A DNA stretch of 64,000 bases, taken from NCBI GenBank assembly GCA_031555145.1, contig JAVBUR010000054.1:1-64000 (forward strand), written 5' to 3'. A program made the position numbers and the translations under genes. The notes under the pieces are model-generated. The model did not search any database and was not told the DNA's origin. It worked only from the letters and a program-made list of their open reading frames with translations. Shown one piece after another: positions 44,180 to 51,996 of this stretch. Numbering within the stretch: position 1 is the first letter of the stretch; each line of letters begins with the position of its first letter. This DNA is from JAJDIA01 sp031555145 (GTDB taxonomy: Bacteria > Bacteroidota > Bacteroidia > Bacteroidales > Tannerellaceae).

Positions 44180-45175
44180 ATGGTAAGTTACAAAGAATTA
44201 GGCCTTGTAAACACGAAAGAAATGTTCAAAAAGGCGATGGAAGGTAAGTACGCTATCCCGGCGTTCAACTTCAACAACATGGAACAGATGCAGGCTATCA
44301 TCCAGGCTACGGCTGAAACCAAATCACCGGTTATCCTCCAGGTATCCAGCGGTGCCCGTAAATATGCCAACCAGACACTTCTCCGTTACATGGCTGAAGG
44401 CGCTGTAGAATATGCAAAGGAACTGGGCTGCGCTGCTCCTCAGATCGTACTGCACCTTGACCACGGCGATTCATTCGAACTGTGCAAGAGCTGTATCGAC
44501 ATGGGCTTCTCTTCTGTGATGATCGACGGTTCACACCTTCCGTATGAAGAAAATGTGGCTTTGACAAAGAAAGTTGTAGAATATGCTCACCAGCACGATG
44601 TAACTGTAGAAGGCGAACTTGGCGTATTGGCCGGCGTGGAAGACGAAGTAAGCTCTGACCACCACACCTATACCGAACCGGACGACGTAGTAGACTTCGT
44701 TACCAAAACAGGTTGTGATTCACTGGCTATCTCTATCGGTACTTCACACGGCGCCAACAAGTTCACGCCGGCACAGTGCACACGTGACGAAAACGGTCAG
44801 TTGGTTCCTCCCCCCCTCCGTTTCGATATCCTCGAAGAAATCGAAAAGAGAATCCCCGGTTTCCCCATCGTACTGCACGGAGCCTCTTCTGTTCCGCAGG
44901 AAGAAGTGGCAACTATCAACAAATACGGTGGTGCATTGAAAGATGCGATCGGTATCCCCGAAGAACAACTGCGTAGAGCTGCCACCTCTGCTGTTTGCAA
45001 GATCAACATCGACTCTGACAGCCGTTTGGCCATGACAGCTGCTATCCGCGAAGTATTCGCTACCAAACCGGGCGAATTCGACCCGCGCAAATACCTCGGC
45101 CCGGCTCGTGACAACGCTAAGAAGTTGTACAAACACAAAATTGAAAACGTATTGGCTTCAGGCAATAGACTGTAA
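44180..45175 (+). CDS. fba: class II fructose-bisphosphate aldolase
   Basis: 331 residues. Motifs: AIPAFNFNNMEQMQAIIQAT, LHLDHGDSFE (catalytic Asp and zinc-binding His), SVMIDGSHLPYEEN, VEGELGVLAGVEDE, SIGTSHGANKF and LHGASSVP. It is a cytosolic zinc enzyme of glycolysis and gluconeogenesis, splitting fructose-1,6-bisphosphate into two triose phosphates. Its codon use looks like that of a highly expressed gene. It has its own strong terminator. Confidence 0.97.
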   Translation: MVSYKELGLVNTKEMFKKAMEGKYAIPAFNFNNMEQMQAIIQATAETKSPVILQVSSGARKYANQTLLRYMAEGAVEYAKELGCAAPQIVLHLDHGDSFELCKSCIDMGFSSVMIDGSHLPYEENVALTKKVVEYAHQHDVTVEGELGVLAGVEDEVSSDHHTYTEPDDVVDFVTKTGCDSLAISIGTSHGANKFTPAQCTRDENGQLVPPPLRFDILEEIEKRIPGFPIVLHGASSVPQEEVATINKYGGALKDAIGIPEEQLRRAATSAVCKINIDSDSRLAMTAAIREVFATKPGEFDPRKYLGPARDNAKKLYKHKIENVLASGNRL

Positions 45176-45195
45176 TCCGCGTTTATCCTCATAAG

Positions 45196-45230
45196 AAAGG
45201 CTGCTCAATGAATGGGCAGCCTTTTTTTTA
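45196..45230 (+). terminator. terminator of fba
   Basis: Stem AAAGGCTGC/GCAGCCTTT with a loop of about 12 bases, followed by a run of T on the plus strand. Confidence 0.92.
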
Positions 45231-45250
45231 TACAGTTTGTTTAAGCAGAC

Positions 45251-46378
45251 TTAGTTCTTTTCCAGCAATGCGAAGGCGCACCACAGGATGGGAGCTTGTC
45301 CGTGCATATCGCCAGTGATACGCGGACGGTCGTAGTAGTACTGGCGATCGTTCTTTTTGCCGGTTCCGATACATACTTCCGTTACATCTCCTTCGGGGGT
45401 AATATAGGGGATAAGCGCCATCCAGGCTTTCCGGGCAACGGGGGCGTAGGTTTCCTTATCCAGCCATCCCTGTTTCACGCCGGTGATCATGGCATAGGCA
45501 AACATTGCCGTACCGGAAGTCTCCGCCCAGCAGTCGGGTGCGTCGATCAACTGGTTCCACATGCCGCTCTCGGTCTGATACTTCTTCAGATTCTCCATCA
45601 TCAGGAAATAACCTTCGCGGATACGGGGCAGGTCTTTGTTGTCGGCGGGGAGGTAACGCAACAGTTCCGTCATGCCGGCGGCCATCCAACCATCACCGCG
45701 CGACCAGTAATAAGGCACGTCGGGTGCATGGTAGAACAGCCCGTTGGGGTGTTGCAATTCATCCAGATAGACGACCATTTCTTCGGCAGCCCGGTCGATA
45801 TACTTCCGGTCGCCTGTTACCTTATAGGCCTGCGACTGTACGATGGTGATCATAAACATATCGTCGATCCACATACGTGTTTGCCAGCTAAGTCCCTTTT
45901 CAGCCCAGGCTTTTTCTTCGGGGGTAGCGGTTTCAGGTACTTCCCATTGCGTATCGGCGTAGGGGAGACCCTGGTCGAAGTATTTCTGATCTTTTGTCAA
46001 TTGGTAGAGTTCCAATGGCAGGCAGCCGTACATGTTGAAATCTACATGGTTCATCGGCGGCAGGACGTTTTGTTCCGTTTCCGTCATCCGGTCGAACTTC
46101 TCTCTCAACTGGCCGAGCAGTTCGGTGTTGCCCGTCAGGTTGGTAAACTTCAAGGCTCCATACCAAGTGCATACTTCGGCATAATGCAGCCACTTGTCAA
46201 AATACAGCATGTGCTTTTCCAACGGGATAAAACGCTTGGTGAGTAACGTCCCGATTTCTTCCGGCGTATATCCGGCGGGGAAATGTTCCAGATCACTTTC
46301 TTTTGTCTCCTTACAGGCGGAACACAGGGTGAACGCCAGTAACAGGGAGCCCAATACAAACAGTTGTTTCATTTTCAT
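45251..46378 (-). CDS. GH105/GH88-family lipoprotein (unsaturated glycuronyl hydrolase type)
   Basis: 375 residues. The ATG at 46378 is preferred (46372 is possible), giving a lipobox LCSAC with lipidated C22. The alpha/alpha-barrel family signatures are present: RMWIDDMFMITIVQSQAY (catalytic Asp region), YYWSRGDGWMAAGMTELL, CWAETSGTAMFAYAM and GDMHGQAPI. Members remove the 4,5-unsaturated uronic acid left by polysaccharide lyases from pectin (rhamnogalacturonan) or glycosaminoglycan fragments. No lyase or SusC/D pair is adjacent, so the substrate is open. Confidence 0.85.
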   Translation of the reverse strand: MKMKQLFVLGSLLLAFTLCSACKETKESDLEHFPAGYTPEEIGTLLTKRFIPLEKHMLYFDKWLHYAEVCTWYGALKFTNLTGNTELLGQLREKFDRMTETEQNVLPPMNHVDFNMYGCLPLELYQLTKDQKYFDQGLPYADTQWEVPETATPEEKAWAEKGLSWQTRMWIDDMFMITIVQSQAYKVTGDRKYIDRAAEEMVVYLDELQHPNGLFYHAPDVPYYWSRGDGWMAAGMTELLRYLPADNKDLPRIREGYFLMMENLKKYQTESGMWNQLIDAPDCWAETSGTAMFAYAMITGVKQGWLDKETYAPVARKAWMALIPYITPEGDVTEVCIGTGKKNDRQYYYDRPRITGDMHGQAPILWCAFALLEKN

Positions 46379-46451
46379 GGTACAATATAATATTAAATGT
46401 GTATTCAAGGTCGTATCAAAAAGTAAGACTGCTTTATATATGACAAATCAA

Positions 46452-46504
46452 CGCCTGCATACCCTAAGCCGGATCTTGTTTTTTCGGCAGAGGGTGCGCA
46501 GGCG
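46452..46504 (-). terminator. imperfect hairpin after the metallopeptidase gene
   Basis: Outer stem CGCCTGC/GCAGGCG with inner pairing (ACCCT/AGGGT, GCCG/CGGC). There is no strong T tract, so it is a weak terminator or an mRNA-stabilising stem. Confidence 0.5.
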
Positions 46505-46530
46505 CTAGTGTCTTATTGGGCGCTTCGCCG

Positions 46531-48534
46531 TTAGCGGATCACTTTCCGCAAGGCTTCCAGCAACGGATCAACGGATAGGGTGCTACCCGTCGCCTCCTTC
46601 ATCCATACATTGGGCGTCAGGCACCCCAGGCTGTAGATACGGTCTACTTCCGTTGCGAAGTCTTTCCCTTTCAGGTGTTGCTCCAACTGGAATTCGATCA
46701 GTTGTCCGATGGCATACGCCGAGAGATAGAGGCGATAACCGATCATATGCGAATAGACGGCCAATACTGTTTCATCCCTGATGCCATACACCGGGGCGAA
46801 ATACGTGTTCCATACTTCTTTGGAGAGGGCGATGACTGCGGTTTGCAATTGCTCGGCAGTTGCTTCCGGATGGGCGTACATCCATTTCCAAACGGCGATA
46901 TCGAGCATGGATACACCACATATTTCGTACATGCTCCAGGTTTTATCCAGGATATCCATGGCGGCCTTTTCCGGGTTGTTGTCCGTAATGCCGAGGATGT
47001 CCAGGTCGCGTTTCTGGAAGACGAAGGCCAGCGCTTCGGTAAAGGCGGTGTTAGGGACGCCGTTCAGCATGTAATAATCCACGTCATACAGGGAAACGGT
47101 CTGTTCCACATTGTGGCCGAATTCGTGGATGGCAATGTTGTAGCCTTTGTAATCCATGCCCTGGTCGGGAACCCGGGTACGCAGGCGTGATGGCTGCCCC
47201 TTCATGGCTGCCCCTAAGGCATGCCCTGATCCGCGGGCGTCGTCTACGGCGATCTTTTCGGCGAGGTAAGCGGCACGTGCCGGTGAGAAGCCTAACTTTT
47301 GCAGGATATTACCGAGGTCTTTTTCCATCGCAGCGGCAGTGGGATACATCTCCCGGATTTGGATATCCAGTTTGGCTTCATCAAGGTTACTGCGCGGCTT
47401 GAAACCATCATACCAGATATCATAGGCTTCCAGTTTGCGTCCCAACCGTTTGGCGATCTGCTTGCCGACCGTCTTCAGTTCGGGAGCGGAAAGGAAGTGG
47501 TCGAACAAAGCTTCCGTTTCAGCCAATGAGATCTCCATGTCTTCGTTGAACTTTGTATCGATATAGGTCTTTCCGGTGTATTTATCCAGCAGTAGCATCG
47601 ATTGGAAACTGTCGAATAACTTCTGGTAGCGGACGGGCGATTCGGGCGTACCGGTCGTTTGCTTTCCGTCTTTATACAGCGTATTGGTGAACGGATTCCA
47701 TTCCAGTGAACCGGAGTTGATCACTTCCTTCGGGATATCTTGTCCGACGATCCGTTTCATGACTTCATAGACGGTGCGTTGCTTTTCCAGACCTTCATTG
47801 CCTTTGTTGTAGTTGGCTTTGATCTCGTCACGCAGGTTCCAGTGTGACAGCAGGATCATGTTTTCCGGGAAGATACGTTTGCCTTTGGCGTTGACCAGAT
47901 GTCCCATATAAATATTGTAGTCGGCAATATACACGTCTGCGTCATTGCTTACGGCAGCGATATGCTGGGATACATCGGCCGGGATACGTTCGGTAAACAG
48001 GTCTCCCATCCGGGCATACGCCCAGGCGAGGCGGTCGTTGCCCAGCGCTTCTTTCTCGGGCAAGGTCAGTTGCGGAAAATTGAGGGCGATCACAAAGGCG
48101 ATCTTGTTACGGTACAGGTCGTCTTGCAGGTGGGAAGAGGGGCTATAGGCGGCAAACATACCGTCAACCGGGTAGAGCGTACCGGTGTCGAGCGTCTGGT
48201 TCCATTGCAGGCGAACGGACATCTGGTTGAAATAACCGTAAATACCTTCCATATAGTCGCTGATCTTGCCGAAGACCGCCTTTTTCGCGACCGGGTCGGC
48301 TATGTACTGTTCGAGACAGAAGCGTTGGAAGTCGGCGGCTGTTCCGTCCGTATCCTGCCAGAGGCGGGCGGCTTGGCTGACGCCTTTCTCGATGCCTTGC
48401 CGGTTAGCGGCATCTTTCTCCACCAGTGAACGGATGGTGGCTTGTACGGTTGCCGGGTCGATGGCGGCTGTTGTCGTGGAGGGACAACAGAGTGATGCCA
48501 TCCATGTTAGAAATAAGAAAATAGGTTTCTTCAT
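46531..48534 (-). CDS. secreted zinc metallopeptidase (HEFGH type)
   Basis: 667 residues with a signal peptide (IFLFLTWMASLCCPSTTTAA). The gluzincin motif H470-E-F-G-H474 lies in NIAIHEFGHNVEQ, with a downstream ALAFVFQ glutamate candidate. The overall helical make-up resembles M3-like oligopeptidases, though the protein is not a standard member. It follows the helicase gene by 18 bases, probably one transcript, though the two functions are unrelated. The substrate is unknown. Confidence 0.78.
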   Translation of the reverse strand: MKKPIFLFLTWMASLCCPSTTTAAIDPATVQATIRSLVEKDAANRQGIEKGVSQAARLWQDTDGTAADFQRFCLEQYIADPVAKKAVFGKISDYMEGIYGYFNQMSVRLQWNQTLDTGTLYPVDGMFAAYSPSSHLQDDLYRNKIAFVIALNFPQLTLPEKEALGNDRLAWAYARMGDLFTERIPADVSQHIAAVSNDADVYIADYNIYMGHLVNAKGKRIFPENMILLSHWNLRDEIKANYNKGNEGLEKQRTVYEVMKRIVGQDIPKEVINSGSLEWNPFTNTLYKDGKQTTGTPESPVRYQKLFDSFQSMLLLDKYTGKTYIDTKFNEDMEISLAETEALFDHFLSAPELKTVGKQIAKRLGRKLEAYDIWYDGFKPRSNLDEAKLDIQIREMYPTAAAMEKDLGNILQKLGFSPARAAYLAEKIAVDDARGSGHALGAAMKGQPSRLRTRVPDQGMDYKGYNIAIHEFGHNVEQTVSLYDVDYYMLNGVPNTAFTEALAFVFQKRDLDILGITDNNPEKAAMDILDKTWSMYEICGVSMLDIAVWKWMYAHPEATAEQLQTAVIALSKEVWNTYFAPVYGIRDETVLAVYSHMIGYRLYLSAYAIGQLIEFQLEQHLKGKDFATEVDRIYSLGCLTPNVWMKEATGSTLSVDPLLEALRKVIR

Positions 48535-48552
48535 ATGGATTTATGTTGATGA

Positions 48553-50733
48553 TTAAACAGGATCGTTATCCGGTGCATCCCCTTTGTATTGGGTGATGAG
48601 CGCGAGCAGTTCTTCCCCGTAGGTATCTGCCACCTTCTTTCCAATGCCGGGAATATATAACATTTGCCCTTTGGTAGCGGGCATTTGATTGGCGAGTCCA
48701 ATCAGTGCCCTTTGTTGTATAATCGTATATACCGGCAGGCCTTTCTTTGCGGCAAGTTCATTTCGCCATTGGCGCAGGCGGGCATAGAGGGCGGGGTTTT
48801 GTATGTCGGTCGTATTGATATCTACGGCTACTTCTTCCGGTTGCTTCCGGGTTGGAGCAGGAGATGCGGCAGAGGCCGTCTTCCCCTTTTTCTTCTTTTT
48901 CGCCGGTTCGGCTTCGATCAGGGTACGGGCTTTAGCCGACAAATAGGCAGCCATGGTAAAACCTCCCTGACTGGCTTTCAGTGTTTCCTGCTTGGTGGTT
49001 AGTTCTTCGGCAAAGAGGCGGATGGCGTTGGTTACCAGTTTGCGTGTTTCTTTATTGTCGATCTCTACATCACCATGTGCCACAAGCGGGTTACAGATGG
49101 ACGCTATTTGTTGGAGGAAGTAATGGGCGCCTTTCCGTATCCGTTCCTGGATGTCGGGATCATGCGCGTAGTTGGCATTGTCGGAGATCATCCGGTGAAG
49201 TTGTTGCTGGAAGCGGTCGCCTACATCTTTCACCGACTGATGGAAACTATCCCGTGCCGATGCATACCGGTTGCAGAAGGCGGGGTAGAGCCGCTGCAGG
49301 TGGGTGAATACCACGTAGGAAGCGTATTGCATCCGTTGCTGTACGCTGCTGAAATCAAACAGTTCCATCACCAGGCGGAGGAAATACAAGTGCTGTGCTT
49401 GCATCAGGAAATCTTCGGTCACCTCTTTGTCCGGCAGCGCGTCGGTATATTGCTGTATCCGACCGTCGATAATCATCGCGTTGCGGGTGACGGGACTGCT
49501 CAGTACCAACCCTTCCAGCGATTTACACCGGCTGAGGGCGACATACACCTGTCCGTGTGAAAAGGCCGACTCAGCATCCACGATGGCCCGTTCGAATGTC
49601 AACCCCTGGCTCTTATGGATGGTAATCGCCCAGGCGGTCTTTAACGGATACTGGCTGAAAGTGCCGGTGATGGATTCGGTGATATCCTGTGTTTCCGGGT
49701 CGATGGTATATTTGGTATTCTGCCAGGTCTCCTTACCGACGTTGATCTCATGGCCGAAGGCATCGACGACAAGGATTTTCTCCGGATTGACAAAGACCAC
49801 TTTACCGATCTTCCCATTGTAATACCGCTTCTCGCCCGAGGTGTCGTTCTTGATGAACATCACCTGTGCACCGGTTTTCAGCATCAGTTGTTCGTCGGCG
49901 GGGTAAGCATAGGAGGGGAACTCCTCTTTTACTTCGGCGGCGAAGGAATACGTTTGCCCGGGCAACTCGTCCAGTTTCCGGCGGTTAATCTGCTGGGCGA
50001 GGAAGTTATGTGTCGTCAATGTGATGAATCCTGCGTTCTCGTCCGGGTTGAATCCCGGGATATACCGGCGGTTCAGGGCTTGCAGGGTGGCATCGTCGAA
50101 ACGGTTGTCGCGGATATTGTTGAGCAGGCCGACAAAGGCGTCGTCCTGTTGACGGTAGACATGGGTGAGTTCGATGCATTGGTAGGACGTCGCTGCCAAG
50201 GCTTTACTGTCGAAGAAGAAGGGTGAAGCGTAATGCTCTTTCAGCAGCATCCACTCCTCGTCTTTGGCTACAGGGGCGAGTTGTTGCAAGTCGCCGATCA
50301 GCAGTAGTTGCAGGCCGCCAAAGGGCTTGTCGCGGTCGCGGTACTTGCGCAGCACATCGCTGAGGGCGTCCAGCAGATCGGCACGCACCATACTGATCTC
50401 ATCGATTACCAGCAGGTCCATGCTGCGGATGATATTGATCTTCTCCCTCCCGAACTTATTGGTATAGGAATTTTGTTGCGGCTGTGATCCCCCGTTCGTT
50501 GGCAGATAAGGCCCGAACGGCAGTTGGAAGAAAGAGTGGATCGTTACCCCACCTGCATTGATGGCGGCCACACCGGTCGGCGCTACCACGATCATCCGCT
50601 TGGGCGACCGTTCCTTTAGTTGTTTTAAAAACGTAGTTTTCCCTGTACCGGCTTTACCGGTAAGGAAGAGGTTGGTGCCGGTATTGCGGATCAACTTCAT
50701 GGCAAGGTCTGATTGTACGTTAGCCTTTATCAT
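48553..50733 (-). CDS. PIF1/RecD-like helicase with C-terminal HRDC domain
   Basis: 726 residues. Walker A GKAGTGKTTFL (about 27-37), Walker B LLVIDEISMVRADLLDALSD and the UvrD-C2-type AITIHKSQGLTFERA with YVALSRCKSLEGLVL identify an SF1B helicase. A helical middle region follows, then Lys-rich linker KKKKKGKTASAA and an HRDC domain from about 655 (LRQWRNELAAKKGLPVYTII, YIPGIGKKVADTYGEEL). HRDC domains bind DNA structures. It probably unwinds DNA in repair or replication. It has a -7 box at 50776. Confidence 0.88.
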   Translation of the reverse strand: MIKANVQSDLAMKLIRNTGTNLFLTGKAGTGKTTFLKQLKERSPKRMIVVAPTGVAAINAGGVTIHSFFQLPFGPYLPTNGGSQPQQNSYTNKFGREKINIIRSMDLLVIDEISMVRADLLDALSDVLRKYRDRDKPFGGLQLLLIGDLQQLAPVAKDEEWMLLKEHYASPFFFDSKALAATSYQCIELTHVYRQQDDAFVGLLNNIRDNRFDDATLQALNRRYIPGFNPDENAGFITLTTHNFLAQQINRRKLDELPGQTYSFAAEVKEEFPSYAYPADEQLMLKTGAQVMFIKNDTSGEKRYYNGKIGKVVFVNPEKILVVDAFGHEINVGKETWQNTKYTIDPETQDITESITGTFSQYPLKTAWAITIHKSQGLTFERAIVDAESAFSHGQVYVALSRCKSLEGLVLSSPVTRNAMIIDGRIQQYTDALPDKEVTEDFLMQAQHLYFLRLVMELFDFSSVQQRMQYASYVVFTHLQRLYPAFCNRYASARDSFHQSVKDVGDRFQQQLHRMISDNANYAHDPDIQERIRKGAHYFLQQIASICNPLVAHGDVEIDNKETRKLVTNAIRLFAEELTTKQETLKASQGGFTMAAYLSAKARTLIEAEPAKKKKKGKTASAASPAPTRKQPEEVAVDINTTDIQNPALYARLRQWRNELAAKKGLPVYTIIQQRALIGLANQMPATKGQMLYIPGIGKKVADTYGEELLALITQYKGDAPDNDPV

Positions 50734-50775
50734 CGGATTTTATTTAAACATAGCCCTTGTCAGAAGGGCATTATG

Positions 50776-50783
50776 CAAAAATA
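50776..50783 (-). promoter_or_regulatory. -7 box for the helicase gene
   Basis: Minus strand TAttTTTG, 42 bases upstream of the start codon. A GCCCTT/AAGGGC stem lies in the leader. Confidence 0.45.
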
Positions 50784-50933
50784 AGGATTTCGTGGCAATA
50801 AACCCTTACCCCTCACCGGATATCTTTCAGAAATCAGCCGACCGCCTTGCGAAAGTAAGCCGGTAGCCATGTGGATGTAAACCGGTAACCATGTGTAGGT
50901 ATACCCTGCCGCCTTTATACATATTTATAGGTA

Positions 50934-50964
50934 TTGCAGCACCTTCCGTACCGCCCTATCTTTG
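50934..50964 (+). promoter_or_regulatory. consensus promoter of the candidate small RNA
   Basis: TTG (50934-50936), a 20-base spacer and TAtcTTTG (50957-50964): a full primary-sigma promoter reading rightward into a region with no gene. Confidence 0.7.
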
Positions 50965-50969
50965 CACCA

Positions 50970-51091
50970 TCAAAACAATATATTAACTATTAGTATAATT
51001 GCTTGTCCGAAACCTGACGCTAATTTGTTTGTAAGCATATAAGATGACTAAAGTAAAAAAAGAGGACACTGGCGAGTAGTCCTCTTTTTTT
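50970..51091 (+). ncRNA. candidate orphan small RNA, about 120 nt
   Basis: A consensus promoter and a perfect 13-bp terminator bracket about 120 bases without a normal gene. The RNA would be AU-rich at its 5' side. An 11-codon frame (MTKVKKEDTGE, 51044-51079) ends inside the terminator loop; it lacks a clear ribosome site, so I treat this as RNA first. Both neighbours are transcribed leftward, so it is not a leader of either. Confidence 0.5.
51055..51091 (+). terminator. rho-independent terminator
   Basis: Perfect 13-bp stem (AAAAAAAGAGGAC with GTCCTCTTTTTTT) and an 11-base loop. Both strands have a T run. Confidence 0.92.
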
Positions 51092-51284
51092 ATGATCCCA
51101 CATGGATCTGCCTTATCTTCGAATCCAACCATATTTGAATCTTTTGCTGATGTGTTTTGGCATCCAACTCATCCTCAGCTAATCTTCCTTTTTTTGATTC
51201 CAAACTCCACCGCGCTGCCTGCCAGCGAATTACGGTGAACTCTATAGAAAAAAACTCCACGCTGACTCCACCGTGTTCAATCAT
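51090..51284 (-). CDS. possible 64-residue protein in the left inverted-repeat arm
   Basis: Reads from an ATG at 51284 (MIEHGGVSVEFFSIEF at the start; a longer GTG frame begins at 51332). Residues 4-37 are encoded by the repeat arm and match the frame at 51490 except for two conservative changes. The C-terminal part (LDAKTHQQKIQIWLDSKIRQ) is unique. No family is recognised. Confidence 0.25.
   Translation of the reverse strand: MIEHGGVSVEFFSIEFTVIRWQAARWSLESKKGRLAEDELDAKTHQQKIQIWLDSKIRQIHVGS
51172..51276. repeat. left arm of a 105-bp inverted repeat
   Basis: Matches the reverse complement of 51498-51602 at 102 of 105 bases, with no gaps. The arms are separated by 221 bases. I see no target-site duplication at the outer ends and no transposase gene. 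Confidence 0.95.
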
Positions 51285-51349
51285 CTGGCTATATTTGTTT
51301 GAACAACCAGCTGTAGTTAGTGGAACGTTCACCTATGGCCGCTTTCTTC

Positions 51350-51438
51350 ATCTAAGAATTTGTCTCTCAGTATCTAAGAGTTGCATGGGTATGCATCTAA
51401 GAGTTGCATCAACAACATCTAGATGCAGATTTATCAAC
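51350..51438 (+). repeat. 22/23-bp periodic array inside the repeat loop
   Basis: Units starting at 51350, 51372, 51395 and 51417 all begin ATCTA. Two of them share the 15 bases ATCTAAGAGTTGCAT exactly. The spacing is 22, 23 and 22 bases. Confidence 0.7.
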
Positions 51439-51489
51439 GTGTACACGTTTTTTTTAAAGTTCACCCGTGAATACCGGGGCCTCTATTCG

Positions 51490-51630
51490 ATGACGACACA
51501 CGGTGGAGTCAGCGTGGAGTTTTTTTCTATAGAGTTCACCGTAATTCGCTGGCAAGCAGTGCGGTGGAGTTTGGAATCAAAAAAAGGAAGAGTAGCTGAG
51601 GAGGGGGTAAAAACACCACGGTCTGTCTAA
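51490..51630 (+). CDS. possible 46-residue protein in the right inverted-repeat arm
   Basis: Starts MTTHGGVSVEFFSIEF, with its ATG at the same place relative to the arm as in the divergent frame at 51284. It has its own short C-terminal end (EEGVKTPRSV). A TAtaTTTG box at 51290-51297 on the plus strand could drive it. No family is recognised. Confidence 0.25.
   Translation: MTTHGGVSVEFFSIEFTVIRWQAVRWSLESKKGRVAEEGVKTPRSV
51498..51602. repeat. right arm of the 105-bp inverted repeat
   Basis: Partner of 51172-51276. The three differences are single substitutions, of which one is silent in the shared frame and two change Ala to Val and Leu to Val. Confidence 0.95.
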
Positions 51631-51654
51631 AAAAATCACCGTTATGATTTTTTT
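51629..51654. terminator. AT-rich terminator-like hairpin
   Basis: Stem AAAAAAATCA/TGATTTTTTT with a 6-base loop; both sides carry T runs. It may stop leftward transcription from the receptor gene and rightward transcription from the repeat region. Confidence 0.55.
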
Positions 51655-51766
51655 AAACGTCATCGTGTTTGTGAACGAACGCCATGAGAATCGTTCAGTA
51701 ACGTCATTCTCTTTTTTGTGGCGATTCGTCGATTGGGAAATGCCGGATGCTGGTCTGAGTAAATCC

Positions 51767-51876
51767 AGGCCTGCGTCTCACCTTCGCGAGGCCTGCATGT
51801 CAGCCGGCTGAGGCCTGCGCCTCGCGGTAGTGACTCGTGCGTCTCGCCGGGGTGAGGCCTGCGCCTCAATTCGCCA
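51767..51876 (+). repeat. 22-bp imperfect tandem repeat, five units
   Basis: Units of exactly 22 bases start at 51767, 51789, 51811, 51833 and 51855. Four begin AGGCCTGC and the unit at 51833 is diverged (ACTCGTGCG). It is GC-rich, unlike the surrounding AT-rich repeat region. It is not a CRISPR array: there are no spacers of conserved length separate from a conserved repeat. Confidence 0.85.
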
Positions 51877-51942
51877 CTTTCAGATTCGGACAGATATGAA
51901 TATAGGGAACGGCGTGTGGGAATCCGTAGGGGTGAAATGACG

Positions 51943-51966
51943 GCAGCCAGGCGCGCACCTGGCTGC
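51943..51966. terminator. hairpin after the TonB-dependent receptor gene
   Basis: 9-bp perfect stem (GCAGCCAGG with CCTGGCTGC) and a 6-base loop, 31 bases after the receptor stop. The T tract is poor. Confidence 0.5.
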
Positions 51967-51996
51967 TGATATGTATTCCAGATAGAGGGAAAGGAC

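Noticed and set aside
51090..51332. 80-codon frame with a GTG start taken as a confident gene
   Set aside because: It straddles the repeat arm and unique sequence, so it is kept only as a low-confidence entry starting at the ATG at 51284.
51767..51876. Possible CRISPR array in the 22-bp repeats
   Set aside because: The unit is continuous and 22 bases long, with only about 14 similar bases per unit and no spacer of 30 or so bases; there are no cas genes in the window.
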